From positions 340,666 to 404,665 of the forward strand of contig QVRM01006610.1 in NCBI GenBank assembly GCA_003439945.1: a stretch of 64,000 nucleotides of DNA, read 5' to 3'. Shown here one piece after another: positions 1 through 10,712 of the stretch. The notes below the pieces were generated by a model. It saw only the letters and a list, made by a program, of their open reading frames with translations. It had not been told where the DNA came from and did not search any database. Both the position numbers and the translations under genes were made by a program. Source of the stretch: Dermanyssus gallinae. Its lineage: Eukaryota; Arthropoda; Arachnida; Mesostigmata; Dermanyssidae. How positions within the stretch are numbered: position 1 is the first letter of the stretch; every line of letters begins with the position of its first letter.

Positions 1-74
1 TATATGCTTTTAACATGTTTTTAATTCTTATATAAACTTGTTTGATCTTATGTTTATTACCTCTATAACAATTG

Positions 75-143
<69 letters not shown>

Positions 144-319
144 GTTTTGTATGTTGGCATTTTGGAGCGAACAATTGTCTCCACACGGACGGGTTTTCTA
201 AGCCAGGATTAGCCCAGTTCAACGATGTGCCCCGAACAGACGTTGCATTTCTTCAAAGTTGAATGCCGATAAACAGCCTCTGACGCAATTCTTCTATATT
301 ATACTTTTGCGGCTTTCAG

Positions 320-496
320 GAACCGTACATGCAGAGCAATGGTCGCCTCATCGAGTTGTACGCCAACATGATTCAGGACTTTGAGAGCAAGCTGAATCTT
401 CTCTCGCTTGTCGAACTCATCTCGTACGTGGTTGAGCAGATGACTGACCATGAAGAGTGCATGGCTTGTCTTGAGAAGACCAAGCGCCGTGTTAAG
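320..496 (+). CDS. PSMD13: PSMD13 exon (first in window)
   Basis: The acceptor is the AG at 318-319 after TTTGCGGCTTTC; the donor is GTCAGT at 497. It encodes 59 codons starting E-P-Y-M-Q-S-N and ending K-R-R-V-K, in phase 0 at both ends. The ATG at 329 is internal to the protein, because homologues continue upstream. Confidence 0.9.
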
Positions 497-3400
497 GTCA
501 GTTCACTGAATTCATTGACATGTCAGTAAGCATCGGAATAATCGTTTAAATGAATAATGGCGAGTCGAGAATTTAAATAATATGTATAATAATCATTTGC
601 ATACGCTTAAATTAAACGCATTTAATAAACAGGCCGGCGTGTATGACGTATTAACATCGTTCGATAGACAGAGCACATATTGTGCACTTTTTAATTTCTA
701 ATTTGTTCTCGATAAATAAGCAACTTGTGCAAATATCATCGTTTACTTTATTTTTTTTCATTTTTTCTGTTGTTTTCTAAAGAGAAAATGCTTACTGTGG
801 ATGCGACAACAATGCATGTCTATATGCTTCTCTCAGATGAAATGAACACGACTCCGTTATGTGTAATATGGTCCTTACATTTGTGTTGACTTTCAGCCCA
901 ACCTAAAAGCCGTCATCCTCTGCAACATTCTCATTGGCAAAAAGCTTAAGGATAAAGGCGACCTCGAGGCTGTTAAGAAGGTCATTGAGGAAACCAACGC
1001 TCAGGTAAGGACGAGGAGCTCTGCACTATATTAAGCCATTATTGTTTGGTAATTCTATGGTAAATACATGGATGGAGTGGTGCGGTATCAATTTTGGTTA
1101 TTATATTGAACCTGTGTGCTAGATTAATTGTGTGCGTTTTTGCTGTATATATATATATATATATATATCCACGCCCGTAGGGCACGGAGTATGGTCTAGA
1201 ATTAAGAACAACCTCCGCATCCTCTGAAACAATGTTTTCTTTTTTAAATTTCAGGTCGAACTTCTTGGAGCAGTAACAGAAGTGCATGCGCGGTTCTACC
1301 AGCTGACATCGGAGTTCTACAAGACGACGGCGGATTACGCCAACTACTATTTGCATGCACTGCGCTATCTCGGCTGTACCGATGTCGACGCGATTCCGCT
1401 TGAGGAGCGCCGGGAGAAGTGCTTTACTCTCGCGCTGGCTGCGTTGCTCGGCGACAACGTGTACAACTTTGGCGAGTTGCTCTGCCACCCCATTGTCGGC
1501 AGTCTTGAGGGAACACCGCGCGCCTGGGTAAGTGCGTCGGTAGACATTAGTTGTTATGCCGACTCCCGTCGAATTTCCCTCTCTTTGTGAATCGATCGTA
1601 CGTGACTCATTACGTCGTTTCATTGAGAATTGAAATCTCGAACTAACTAATTGTACGTAGTATACAAAACACCACCCTGCCGTATGGCATTCAAGTTTGA
1701 TTATCACTCGTCATCGTTATGAATATCAGCGGCGTCATCAAAAAATCTCGTCTGTGCTTCGCATTCAGGTGATCGAACTTCTTCGCGCGTTCAACCACGG
1801 TGATCTCGAGAAGTACGCCGCGCTTCGTCCACAGTGGACGACGCAGATGGACCTCCAGGCGAACGAATTGACGCTCAAGCGCAAAATGTGTCTTCTGTGT
1901 CTGATGGAGATGACCCTCGACAAAGCAACAAATCAGCGCGTGCTTACCTTTGAGGTGTGCATATGCAACGGACATACGCATACACGTTAATTCATCCCCA
2001 TCAATAATGCATTTAACAACCTCCCCCACAACAATCATTCGTCGCGAACCGTTTAGATAGTTATGCTGTGTTTGGTACATGCACACTCAGGCACATTTTT
2101 GATCGCATAAAGAGTCTATGTTAATTAACACCCTACTATTTACATAATTGTATTTCCTTTGTATATTAACTTTAGTTGTATAAAGGGGTAATTTTTAAAA
2201 GCAATATATAAATATTTGTGTGTACTTAAGAACTAATGACGCGTATGCTCTCTTAACCGTTAGATTAAACGGGACTGGCTTCATTTATATGTTTAGGAAT
2301 CTTTCTATTTTTATCTGGAAACGTTATTACACACGTATAGTAATTGCTAGTACATTCTTTACATCTTGCTATGTGATTGCTATGTCAGTGTTAGTAGCTT
2401 AAACTTAAAAATGGGTTTACTAGGAGTGTACTTTAGTTTTAATGAAAGTAATATGCCGATCATTTTGAAAAACATGTAATTTTGTTAGAATAGAAAACAG
2501 AGAAAAATCTTTAGTATGTTTATTTTTAACCTTACCAGGAGGTAGCTTTTTGTTTCCATATATACTTTTTTCCATATATACTTTTTTAAATTAGTTTGAT
2601 TATTTTTTCTATTCTAGTTTTCAATTCTGGAGGACGACGGTCAATCTCAGCGCAAAATGATCCGATATTATTTCGTATTTTGCATGGCAGATTGACAGCA
2701 GTTTTTAAATATAATAGTATGTTGTACCCTGTATATGTTCACCTTTCTTAAGGGTTGGAAATACAAAATATAGTTACTATTTATGACGTATATGTTTCTC
2801 ATTCCTAGGAAGTGGCCGCCAGAACTACTCTACCGGTTGCGGAAGTTGAAGTCCTAATGATGAAGGCTCTCTCCCTTGGTCTTGTGAAAGGTCAGTACTC
2901 GATTTACTGTGGAATAACATGGAAATATATTTGCTTAAATCAGAGTCTTTTGCATAATCTTATATTATAATATTTAACCTCAACCATAGAAGAAATGTTT
3001 GTAGCTGGTTCGTGTAGTGATCTGCGATTGGAGCATTATATTGTACAGGTTACGCGATGGAGACGTCGTAGTTTATAGGGCTGTGTGCGGGTATAGTCAT
3101 TGATATTTGACTGACCTTAAAATTTCAACCGTGTTTATACGGTATTGTTTGGCTTCATTTTATTTTGTACATATTTTTGACGATTTTCTCATTAAGCTGT
3201 CGTGAAGGGAAGTAAACGACTTAAAGTTACTTTTACGTGTATTTTTGTGGAAATTTTTTTTTTCGGCATTTGCGTGCTTAATCTTTAGACTACTGCAATG
3301 GGCTTACTGTGTTTGCCTTACTTCTTATTGTATCTCCAGGTACGATCGACCAGGTGGACGAGAAGATCACCATGACATGGGTTCAACCGCGAGTCATGGA

Positions 3401-3509
3401 TAAGGAGCAGATTTCCACGATGAAGCTGCGTCTTGACCGTTGGTGTGAGGATGTCATCCAGATGGAGCGACTACTCGAGGAACGGGCGCATGACATTCTC
3501 ACTGTGTGA
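320..3509 (+). CDS. PSMD13: 26S proteasome non-ATPase subunit 13 (Rpn9), last six exons
   Basis: Six exons (320-496, 897-1004, 1255-1527, 1769-1954, 2809-2890, 3340-3509) join in one open frame of 331 codons plus stop; every intron is GT-AG. The joined product has the family order: an N-terminal helical segment (FESKLNLLSLVELISYVVEQ), a central part with RFYQLTSEFYKTTADYANYY, ALRYLGC and NFGELLCHPIVGSL, then the PCI domain (LLCLMEMTL, LTFEEVA, VEVLMMKALSLGLVKGTID) ending in TWVQPRV and AHDIL. PSMD13 proteins are about 375 residues, so roughly the first 45-50 residues, including the start codon, lie left of base 1. The known role is structural: a PCI subunit of the 19S lid, which deubiquitinates and unfolds proteasome substrates. 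Introns range from 158 bp to 854 bp, and one contains a short (TA)n. I see no frameshift or missing block, so the gene looks functional. Identification rests on recognising family motifs, not on a search. Confidence 0.95.
897..1004 (+). CDS. PSMD13: PSMD13 exon
   Basis: The acceptor is TTTCAG (891-896) and the donor GTAAGG at 1005. It holds 36 codons, phase 0, with AVILCNILIGKKLKDKGDL, the conserved helix before the linker. Confidence 0.92.
1255..1527 (+). CDS. PSMD13: PSMD13 exon
   Basis: The acceptor is TTTCAG (ending 1254) and the donor GTAAGT at 1528. It holds 91 codons, phase 0, from V-E-L-L-G to R-A-W, with the most recognisable family blocks RFYQLTSEFYKTTADY and NFGELLCHPIVGSL. Confidence 0.95.
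1769..1954 (+). CDS. PSMD13: PSMD13 exon (start of PCI domain)
   Basis: The acceptor is GCATTCAG (1761-1768) and the donor GTGTGC at 1955. It holds 62 codons, phase 0, including LLRAFNHGDLEKY and KRKMCLLCLMEMTL. Confidence 0.92.
2809..2890 (+). CDS. PSMD13: PSMD13 exon (PCI winged helix)
   Basis: The acceptor is ATTCCTAG (2801-2808) and the donor GTCAGT at 2891. It is 82 bp, ending in phase 1, and encodes EVAARTTLPVAEVEVLMMKA plus SLGLVK. It is too short and too split to appear as an ORF, but it is needed to join the flanking exons in frame. Confidence 0.9.
3340..3509 (+). CDS. PSMD13: PSMD13 terminal exon
   Basis: The acceptor is TATCTCCAG (3331-3339). It starts in phase 1, completing a Gly codon, and runs GTIDQVDEKITMTWVQPRV to AHDILTV and TGA at 3507-3509. 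Confidence 0.95.
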
Positions 3510-3676
3510 TAGCTGTCCGAAGAGCGTCTTCAACGTCCAGCCCACGACAGTGCGTCATGGTCAACGCGTGCTCTTTAACAGAGGAGGTGCCTCCTAAGCA
3601 TGTCGGCCGTAGCAACCCAGGGAGAGACTGGTGGGGCTATGCGATGTAGGGTGGTCTGTAAACGGCAACGCAAAGA

Positions 3677-3712
3677 AATAAAAGGACTGAGAAGGGATGG
3701 AGATATAATAAA
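3677..3712 (+). terminator. PSMD13 poly(A) signals
   Basis: Two AATAAA hexamers (3677-3682 and 3707-3712) lie about 170-200 bases after the PSMD13 stop, a normal distance for a 3' UTR end. Which one is used cannot be told from sequence. Confidence 0.5.
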
Positions 3713-3720
3713 GGTAGATA

Positions 3721-4161
3721 TGAGATGATAAGGCGACTATCGAAAGGAGAAGACTACTAGGCACTCGCTTTCGGTGCCATGCCGTCTCTCACTCAATCAT
3801 AGCACGGCAGTTTAACTAGTTTTTTGCTCCATGCTCGTCTACGATTGGTCGTTGGGACGGGATTTCAAAGAGACCGACAAACCGAAACCGAAAACTACCG
3901 ACAAAAGAGACAGCGCGTTAAGCGCTGAGTAAAGATGTTTAAGCAGACAGAAAGCGAAATACAATTGGGCTTGATGCGATATGGTGGCTTATTATTATTA
4001 TTATCATCCGATTTCAAGGTAGGCTGCCACGGAAGCGCTTCCAGGTGAAACTCTGCGTTGCATGCATTTGTAGAAAATGACGCTAGATGCCGGAGTTAGT
4101 AACCTTGCATGTTGACGAGTTCACACTTATAACAGTAGCATGAATAAGCATCGCGTTCGCA

Positions 4162-4204
<43 letters not shown>

Positions 4205-5641
4205 CGGGGTGCGACGGTACTGTAACTCTAGCGTAGAGACAACGCCCGCTCATGTAACGTAAGCTCAGATTCATGGAGCTCGCCTTAGCTATCATCATAT
4301 GCATCTGTAACACTAGCTGTGCGCCTACCACCAACATGGAACTCGTCAACGTGTCACGATCACAATTTTCGCAGTCGTAAATGCAGGCATGGATTAGATT
4401 GATAGAGTGGACATACATATTGGAATCGAATCCTTGGCGCCTTCCGTTTGGAGTTGACATCGAACAGCCGGCTCATAGTGTTAGAGTCGCGGGCCGTCTA
4501 TGTGAAAACAAATAGCCTATGGAATGGTAACAACATATATATATATATATATATTATAGACACTCGAGCTCATTTATGATGAATAAATACGCAGCGATTA
4601 TATTATTACATTGTATTTTCTAAACACCCTTGTGTTGTGGTCGCGATGGTCGAATAGACTTAGCGGTCAACCATCATTTCGATTTCGTATGTTAGCTTAA
4701 TCTATTTTCTTTTTCTCGAGTATGTGTGATGATTTTGACGCATGTTTGTCACAATCACTTAGATGCTTATGTTTTAGGGAATGGGAAGAGAGATTTTTTG
4801 ACTGTCCCGTCGAGACATTTAATGTTCATTATGATGTTGCTTATAATGTGTTTACCTTCATTTTGTGTTTGATTTAATTTTATTTATGTTTCAGTAGAAT
4901 CTACAACGGAGTCAGATAAAGGTAGACACGGGAATAAGTTTGAGCCGCCGTTTGTCAGATATAAAACGTTTTACAACAAAGCAACTGAAAACAACTTAAT
5001 TTAGGAAGATCGGGACGATATATTAATTCTTCTCAAATGAGTTCATGTTTGCTAGATATTACTACTTTTTAAAGCGTCTGTCATTCCAGGTAAGAAAGCT
5101 CTAATTTTGTATTTGTTAGTAACCTCTCTTAGCACCTTAAACATTCGCTCCTAGATGTACACGTCATACGTCTTTATGTTAAAGTTTTATCGCTGGCCAG
5201 AGCACTAAAAGACCTACTATCCGCTAAAAGACTTACTATATAGATCTCCAGTAGTATTTTTTGGAGAAGATTTACCGGCGCAACATTTAGATGTACCTTA
5301 ACTTGAGTTAAACGGTCTGACTTGTCTGCATTAAATACCCAATTAACTCATCACTATAATCATCTTGCTGTGGATTATACCGACTTGGCGGCGCAAACAT
5401 TTAGTTTGCGCAGACATACTCAAGTAAGCGAAATGACACGATTTGATATTTCCGCATGTTTTATGACGGATCAGTTTTAGTAACGGGCAAATACGTACAA
5501 CAGACACTCTCCTAAAAACTGTGGGTTTTAAAACAATATTGTTTCTGTGTTATGTTTATATACTCTGTCCAGGCATGCTTCGAACAGACCCGAAATATAT
5601 ACATCAACACATCATAATGATCTCGTACATTTTGTCTGACT
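3721..5641. other. Intergenic, no gene seen
   Basis: AT-rich sequence with short (TA)n arrays at 4162-4202 and 4532-4554 and a short TTA run near 3990. No supported coding region, RNA gene or recognisable element was found. Confidence 0.6.
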
Positions 5642-5658
5642 TATTATCTTACATTTTA
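5642..5658 (+). repeat. Target-site duplication, left copy (17 bp)
   Basis: TATTATCTTACATTTTA here is repeated exactly at 8627-8643. It marks the 5' end of the non-LTR insertion that begins at 5659. Confidence 0.88.
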
Positions 5659-8439
5659 AGAATCATTCAGTGGAATTGTGAGGGTGCAGATACTTTGGCA
5701 CTCCTCGACCCATCGGCACTTAAGGATGTCGACATGCTTGTTCTGACCGAAACGTGGGCAATGAAGCCATTCGAACTACCTGGATTTTATTCAGCACACT
5801 GTCTCGCCCAGAGACAGGCTGGACCAGGACGACCGAGTGGAGGTGTGGCTGTATTTTATAACCACAGGGTCGGCACCTTCGAAGTCACTCTAGCCGAGGA
5901 TAACGTAGTAGTGTTGCAGGAACCGTCCTTGAATTTAGTAGCAGCCTACGCCAGACCGCCGAACAGAGAGTCAACGCTTGAGATGGTGGATAAAATCACT
6001 AAGGGAATCGAAGCTACCGACCCTCGACGCCCTCTGCTCGTTGTCGGTGACTTCAACACGCGTTGGGACCATCCGACAGCAGAACGCACACTTGCCCTCC
6101 AGGATGCTCTGTCGGACTTCAATTGTTGGATCGTGAACCCTCCCACGGACCCAACCTTCATAGGGCACTCCGGTCAATCGACGATTGATCTCTTTGCAGT
6201 AAATGTGAGCCGGGACAAGGTCATGTACTTGGGGTGTAACCACTCCTTGGAGGAAGGCGCTCAACTGAAGCAGCATATACCTGTCGCCATTGATCTCCGG
6301 ACCGACTGCGCGCCCGTTTGCTCAGGAAGGCGAAAGCCACTGTCTCGCATCTTAGATGTCAACACTCTGCTATCACATGCTCATAGAGTTCTACCGGTAC
6401 CCGGGGTCATCGAGGTGGATGACTACGCGAGACGCCTCACCGACGTGCTCCAAAAGTCTACATCGAAGACCCGCAGCCGCAGAGGTAGGCCATGGCTTAA
6501 CAGGCAATGTAGACTGATTCGGGGTATCCATAACCTCATCAGATTCCTTGCCTCGTTGCATCCTGTCGCTAAGCCCCTAGCCAACGCTTTCCGAACAATT
6601 CGAAAGAAGACGTATGTGCGAGAGCGGAAGAAATACATCGAACAGCAGGAGGCACTGATGATACAGGAAGCCGAACGACGTCCGTACAAGTGGATAGCGC
6701 GTACCGGCAGAACCTCATGTTCTATCAGCCCATCGGTCTTAACAGATCACTTCGCGCGAATGTTCTCGTCACGATGTACCATCCCACGAGAAGTGCCGTC
6801 GGTAACCTCAGCCTGGGACGAGAAAACCACGTGGGAGCGTACGCTCCTCGGCGCCGACTTCACCGTGGGGGAGGTTCTGAGTGCCCTGCGAGGGCTCCAG
6901 TCGAGGAAAGCCCCAGGCCCAGACCTCGTGTGCAACGAGCACCTGAAGCAAGCACTGATTCTGGCCCCATCTTGGACAGCATTGTTTAACGAATGCCTTC
7001 GTACCGGCTCCATCCCAGATAATTGGCGCGAGGCGCTTCTGCTGGTCATCCCAAAAGGTAAGGGTGACCCATCTCTTCCTTCGTCCTGGAGAGGTATCGC
7101 CAAGAAAAGCGCCTGCTACAAGTTGCTAGCATCCCTCATCACTACACGACTGAGCGACTTCCTTGAGAGCGTGGGCGCCATTCCCACAGAGCAGCACGGA
7201 TTTCGCGCGGGCCTCTCAACCATGACGGCCTGCAGGGAATTATTACGGGACATTAAGGAGATGACAACCAGACCGCGAAAATTTGTGTACGCTGTATTTG
7301 TGGATTTCCGGTCGGCTTTTGATTCTGCGCCGCGTGACACTATCCTAACCTTCCTGGCAGAACTCGGTGTGCCACGAAATATTCTCGGAGTACTGGCCGC
7401 CATTATGCAAGAGAACAAAATCACGATAGAAGACGGGGTCGCGGAACTCCCAGCGTTCGCGCAGACAACAGGTCTGGCCCAGGGGGACAATCTAAGTCCG
7501 CTTCTGTTTTCGGTCCTTCTAAAAGACCTTCCGACTAAAATAAGAGGCGAGAGAGAGATGGTGAAGGTTCTCCTTTACGCTGACGATCTCGTGATCTTTG
7601 GGGAGAGCCGCTTTCAAGTCCAGCAAGCAATCGCAAGACTGAACTCCGTGATCCCTTCGCTAGGACTCACGATAAACGAGAACAAAACGGAGGCAATTAA
7701 GTTTAGACGAGGGGGCCGATTGGCGGCTCAAGACACTCTATTTCTGGCAGGCGCACCAGTACGCTATGTTGAGCATTTCCAATATCTCGGTGTTAGGATT
7801 ACCCCGAGTGCTAGATCTTTCACGCTTCATGTTAACGAAAAATGTAGGAAAGCGCTCACAACCCTCGCCACTATCCAAAAACCTCAGCTCCTCTCACTGA
7901 AAACGGCGCTCCGACTTTTCGATATGAAGATCGCCCCGGTGGCATCATATGGAATTGAGGTGATCTGGGAAGACCTCACTATTGATAACCTCGACGCGTT
8001 CAACCGACTCAAAGCAACCTTCCTGAAGCGTGCCCTTGGTCTCCATCGAAGCGCCCGCAACAGACTAGTGTATCGGCTGGCGGATACCCCACTGTTCATG
8101 GAAGAGCTGCAGCGTCGTTTCAAACTAGAGAAGACTGCCGCATACGAAGAATGTGTACGGCGATGGGAGAGCAAGACCTCAGATATCGACCCGAACTTCT
8201 TCACCACAGGTGCCATGATGAACCAGGCGTGGAAGGATGCAAACCGAAGTAACAGGCACGTCGTGACCCGTTTTGCCATCCACGGTTTCCACCATGAGCT
8301 GTGCCAACAGACGGGGTTCCACGACCCATCCCTAACTTGTGTGTGCCGCAGGTGTGGAGAAGCGTGTTCAAGATACCACGCGTCAGTGTGTAATTATGTG
8401 CGCTCTTTAAATGAACTTGCATCGCCGTGCATCTGCTAG
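5659..8439 (+). CDS. Endonuclease-reverse transcriptase of non-LTR element (N-terminally truncated)
   Basis: 926 open codons. The apurinic-like endonuclease comes first: QWNCEG, LTETW, the catalytic GDFN at 6046-6057 and STIDLF; the last motif, normally SDH, reads KQH (in LKQHIPV), so endonuclease activity may be impaired. The reverse transcriptase follows: RKAPGPD, PKGKGDP, SWRGIAKKS, EQHGFRAG, VDFRSAFDS, GLAQGDNLSPLLFSVLL, the catalytic YADD at 7575-7586 and LTINENKTEAIKF. The C-terminus has FAIHGFHHELC and a Cys/His cluster (CVCRRCGEACSRYHASVC). The open frame continues upstream to 5521, but that part (ATG at 5617) is flanking DNA outside the TSD and not part of the element. No stop or frameshift interrupts the domains, which suggests a fairly young insertion. 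Function is known for the family: it nicks the target and copies the element RNA onto it. Confidence 0.9.
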   Translation, partial: RIIQWNCEGADTLALLDPSALKDVDMLVLTETWAMKPFELPGFYSAHCLAQRQAGPGRPSGGVAVFYNHRVGTFEVTLAEDNVVVLQEPSLNLVAAYARPPNRESTLEMVDKITKGIEATDPRRPLLVVGDFNTRWDHPTAERTLALQDALSDFNCWIVNPPTDPTFIGHSGQSTIDLFAVNVSRDKVMYLGCNHSLEEGAQLKQHIPVAIDLRTDCAPVCSGRRKPLSRILDVNTLLSHAHRVLPVPGVIEVDDYARRLTDVLQKSTSKTRSRRGRPWLNRQCRLIRGIHNLIRFLASLHPVAKPLANAFRTIRKKTYVRERKKYIEQQEALMIQEAERRPYKWIARTGRTSCSISPSVLTDHFARMFSSRCTIPREVPSVTSAWDEKTTWERTLLGADFTVGEVLSALRGLQSRKAPGPDLVCNEHLKQALILAPSWTALFNECLRTGSIPDNWREALLLVIPKGKGDPSLPSSWRGIAKKSACYKLLASLITTRLSDFLESVGAIPTEQHGFRAGLSTMTACRELLRDIKEMTTRPRKFVYAVFVDFRSAFDSAPRDTILTFLAELGVPRNILGVLAAIMQENKITIEDGVAELPAFAQTTGLAQGDNLSPLLFSVLLKDLPTKIRGEREMVKVLLYADDLVIFGESRFQVQQAIARLNSVIPSLGLTINENKTEAIKFRRGGRLAAQDTLFLAGAPVRYVEHFQYLGVRITPSARSFTLHVNEKCRKALTTLATIQKPQLLSLKTALRLFDMKIAPVASYGIEVIWEDLTIDNLDAFNRLKATFLKRALGLHRSARNRLVYRLADTPLFMEELQRRFKLEKTAAYEECVRRWESKTSDIDPNFFTTGAMMNQAWKDANRSNRHVVTRFAIHGFHHELCQQTGFHDPSLTCVCRRCGEACSRYHASVCNYVRSLNELASPCIC

Positions 8440-8626
8440 TCCGAATTGTGTAAACTGTGTAAATCTTTGAACCAAAGTGACATGCGATGATCTCTTAAAA
8501 TTATGATCTTATGTTCGACCAAATGAGAACGCCTGCACCTGCAGGCATGTTTTATACGTATATTTACATATATTATTGTGTACTGTTTTGTACATATGCC
8601 TTATAAAGGTGAATAAATGTTTGTAA
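5659..8626 (+). mobile_element. 5'-truncated APE-type non-LTR retrotransposon
   Basis: A 2.97-kb insertion bounded by exact 17-bp TSDs. It begins at the very N-terminus of the endonuclease domain, so any 5' UTR and ORF1 are missing (typical 5' truncation during target-primed reverse transcription). After the stop at 8439 comes a ~190-bp 3' UTR ending in AAAGGTGAATAAATG and TTGTAATA, with no long poly(A). A related 3' end at 14181-14667 also carries AAAGGTGAT followed by a TAA-rich tail, which supports the boundary. The clade cannot be fixed by eye. Confidence 0.88.
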
Positions 8627-8643
8627 TATTATCTTACATTTTA
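8627..8643 (+). repeat. Target-site duplication, right copy (17 bp)
   Basis: Exact copy of 5642-5658, directly after the AATAAATG...TTGTAATA 3' end. Confidence 0.88.
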
Positions 8644-9740
8644 CGTTGTATTACAATGGAATAATGGTGCTTGACGTGTGTTACAAAGCTTATCCTACAG
8701 GCCATTTGGCACTAACTACGATTTTAAACAAAATGCAATTTGACGAACCGGCACGCTTTTATTCTGGAAGGAACTGCCGTGAAACTGTGTAAATGGTCAG
8801 AACTGTGTTACGCATTTGTTTCTTCTATAGGCAGGCTTGAATTCATATATACCGCTTCATGCGCCTACATGTACGCAAAAGTTCTGTCTCGTTGTTTATT
8901 TGAATAAATATAACCCAAGTGGACTTATAAATTATCACTTTTTAAGCAAGACCACGGAGTGAAACATAACTTGACAACGCTCTGTACACCATAGAGTGCA
9001 GGGTAGTTGATAATTAGCCTGCGTTGATTCAAAACTGAGGCAGATTTGAGATCTAAAAGGTTTGGCTCATCAAATTCAGTCACTTTCCTAAAAATTGTGG
9101 GAATTTAGCTAATATTGTGCGAACCCCAGGCGAATTCCTTTATTTGATTTTTCTAGTCTCGCTACCTTTAATGATTTTATTTCTAATTTCCAATGTAAGT
9201 TAATTAGGCGCGTTAGTTGTTTTGTACATGCAAATATAGTCCAGGGCACCACATACATAAGTCACAATAGGACTTTTCGTGGACGACTTGATTGAGTGAA
9301 ATGGTCATGGTAGGATCTATGAGGATTTCTGCTTTGCTTTTTTGTTGAATTCTGCTTCCAATTCCACTTGTCTCATGGTCCGCTATTGCATTGTAGTAAA
9401 AACCTAGTTTATAAAAGTATATTACAGGGTTACACGAGGGCATACCTCCGGCATCTTTCCTTACTAAACATTTGTCGTTTAACTTCTAAGAAAATGCTTT
9501 AGTAGCATTAGTTTGAAGACGGTTAGGTCTCAAGGCTTCTAATCTCTGATGTAAGTTAATTTTACGCTAGCACTACCGCAGCAGTTTTACCTGTTTTTTC
9601 GACCTCGGTATCGCGAAGTCACGTAGCCGGCCGAGATTTGTGGGCGCCGTCGGATTGAAACACCCATCGAGCATTCGTCATCTATCACACCGTAGCAGCA
9701 GCGTCATTTTAAACTATCTGTACCGTTATGAGTAAAAAGA

Positions 9741-9742
<2 letters not shown>
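8644..9742. other. Intergenic, no gene seen
   Basis: Non-repetitive AT-rich sequence with only short ORFs lacking any recognisable motif. Confidence 0.6.

Positions 9743-9836
<94 letters not shown>
9743..9836. repeat. (AAT)n microsatellite
   Basis: About 31 uninterrupted AAT units directly upstream of a non-LTR fragment. It translates as a poly-Ile ORF, which is an artefact. Confidence 0.95.
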
Positions 9837-9839
<3 letters not shown>

Positions 9840-10630
9840 CCATGCTGGACCCAGGGCCTTTGGAAGAATATCCCAGCAAATCGATGAGCTCAAAAACAAA
9901 AAAAAGAGCAGGGAGAGCTTAGAGGGGCTTGTTTCCCGGAGAGACCGCGCCGTATTCTTAGCGGCACAAGATAACTTCAGTGGGGGTTGGCTTAAAGCCT
10001 TACCCTCACCTCAGCTTGGCACCATGCTGGATCCCAACCATTTCCGCATGATGTCAGCACTTAGAATAGGCGCCCCCGTCTGCGAGCCGTTTCAGTGCAA
10101 ACTGTGTGGAGAGATGGTAGATTCCAGTGGCCTACACCCATTGAGTTGCCCGAAGAGCGCCGGTAGATCCTCCAGACATGCTGAACTAAACAAGGTGATT
10201 ATAAGTCCCTTGCTTGGGATGCAACGGTTTCGTGCACCACTGCGGCTTCCTATTTACACCACAGCTCAGTTGAGCCGGGGTGGGTGGCAAAGCATGCAGA
10301 AGCCAGAAAACGCGTTAAATACACTGGACTGGAAACAAGATACACTTTCGTGCCTAATGCCATGGAGACGCTAGGACCAATCACCAAGGGAACCGAAGCT
10401 TTTCTCAAAGATTTGAGTAAGCGAATTCAGGAGGTCACAAGCGACCGAAGAGAGGGTCAATTCTTGAGGCAAGCGTTGTCTTTGTCCGTTTACAGAGGAA
10501 ACGCGGCATCTATTTTAGGCGCCATGGAGTGAAATAATTATTTAAAGAATTTGCAATAATACGTTCAGACCTCACAATTGTAACATTATTTAACATGTAA
10601 TAAAGAGCACAAATAATAATAATAATAATC
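9837..10630 (+). mobile_element. Non-LTR 3' fragment, copy 1, with (AAT)n tail
   Basis: This covers the C-terminal coding region (pseudogene 9856-10532), a ~75-bp 3' UTR with AATAAA near 10600, and a short (AAT)n tail at 10611-10630. A longer (AAT)n abuts the 5' side. The first bases after that array (CCATGCTGGACCC) repeat a motif at 10023, which hints at a small rearrangement at the junction. Confidence 0.7.
9856..10532 (+). pseudogene. C-terminus of xLDD-type RT / PD-(D/E)XK-like non-LTR polyprotein, copy 1
   Basis: One frame runs from 9856 (AFGRISQQIDELKNKKK) through VFLAAQDNFSGGWLKALPSP and the zinc cluster CKLCGEM...GLHPLSC...RH to about 10200. It then jumps to another frame (SLAWDATVSCTTAAS, AETLG-like NAMETLGPITKG, LSLSVYRGNAAS) that stops at 10530-10532. 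Compared with the copy at 10713-12200, about 36 residues are lost at the jump, including the region where the endonuclease-like catalytic motif sits. The copy is therefore an internally deleted pseudogene. The same family is seen twice more within 2.5 kb. Confidence 0.78.
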
Positions 10631-10712
10631 ATCATTTTATTAAACATTTTTAATAATAATTTTAATAAAAATTTAAAAATAATATTTTTCTTTATTATTA
10701 ATAACTTTATTC
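10631..10712. other. AT-rich spacer between two non-LTR fragments
   Basis: Sequence of T-runs, A-runs and TAATAA words between the (AAT)n tail of copy 1 and the start of copy 2. It is probably decayed tail sequence. Confidence 0.5.

Noticed and set aside
28..222. Minus-strand 64-codon ORF containing NPGLENPSVWRQLF
   Set aside because: It loosely recalls the missing PSMD13 N-terminus but is on the opposite strand, ends in (TA)n translation and has no splice sites; taken as chance.
5521..5658. N-terminal extension of the non-LTR protein
   Set aside because: It lies outside the exact 17-bp TSD, so it is flanking DNA in frame by chance.
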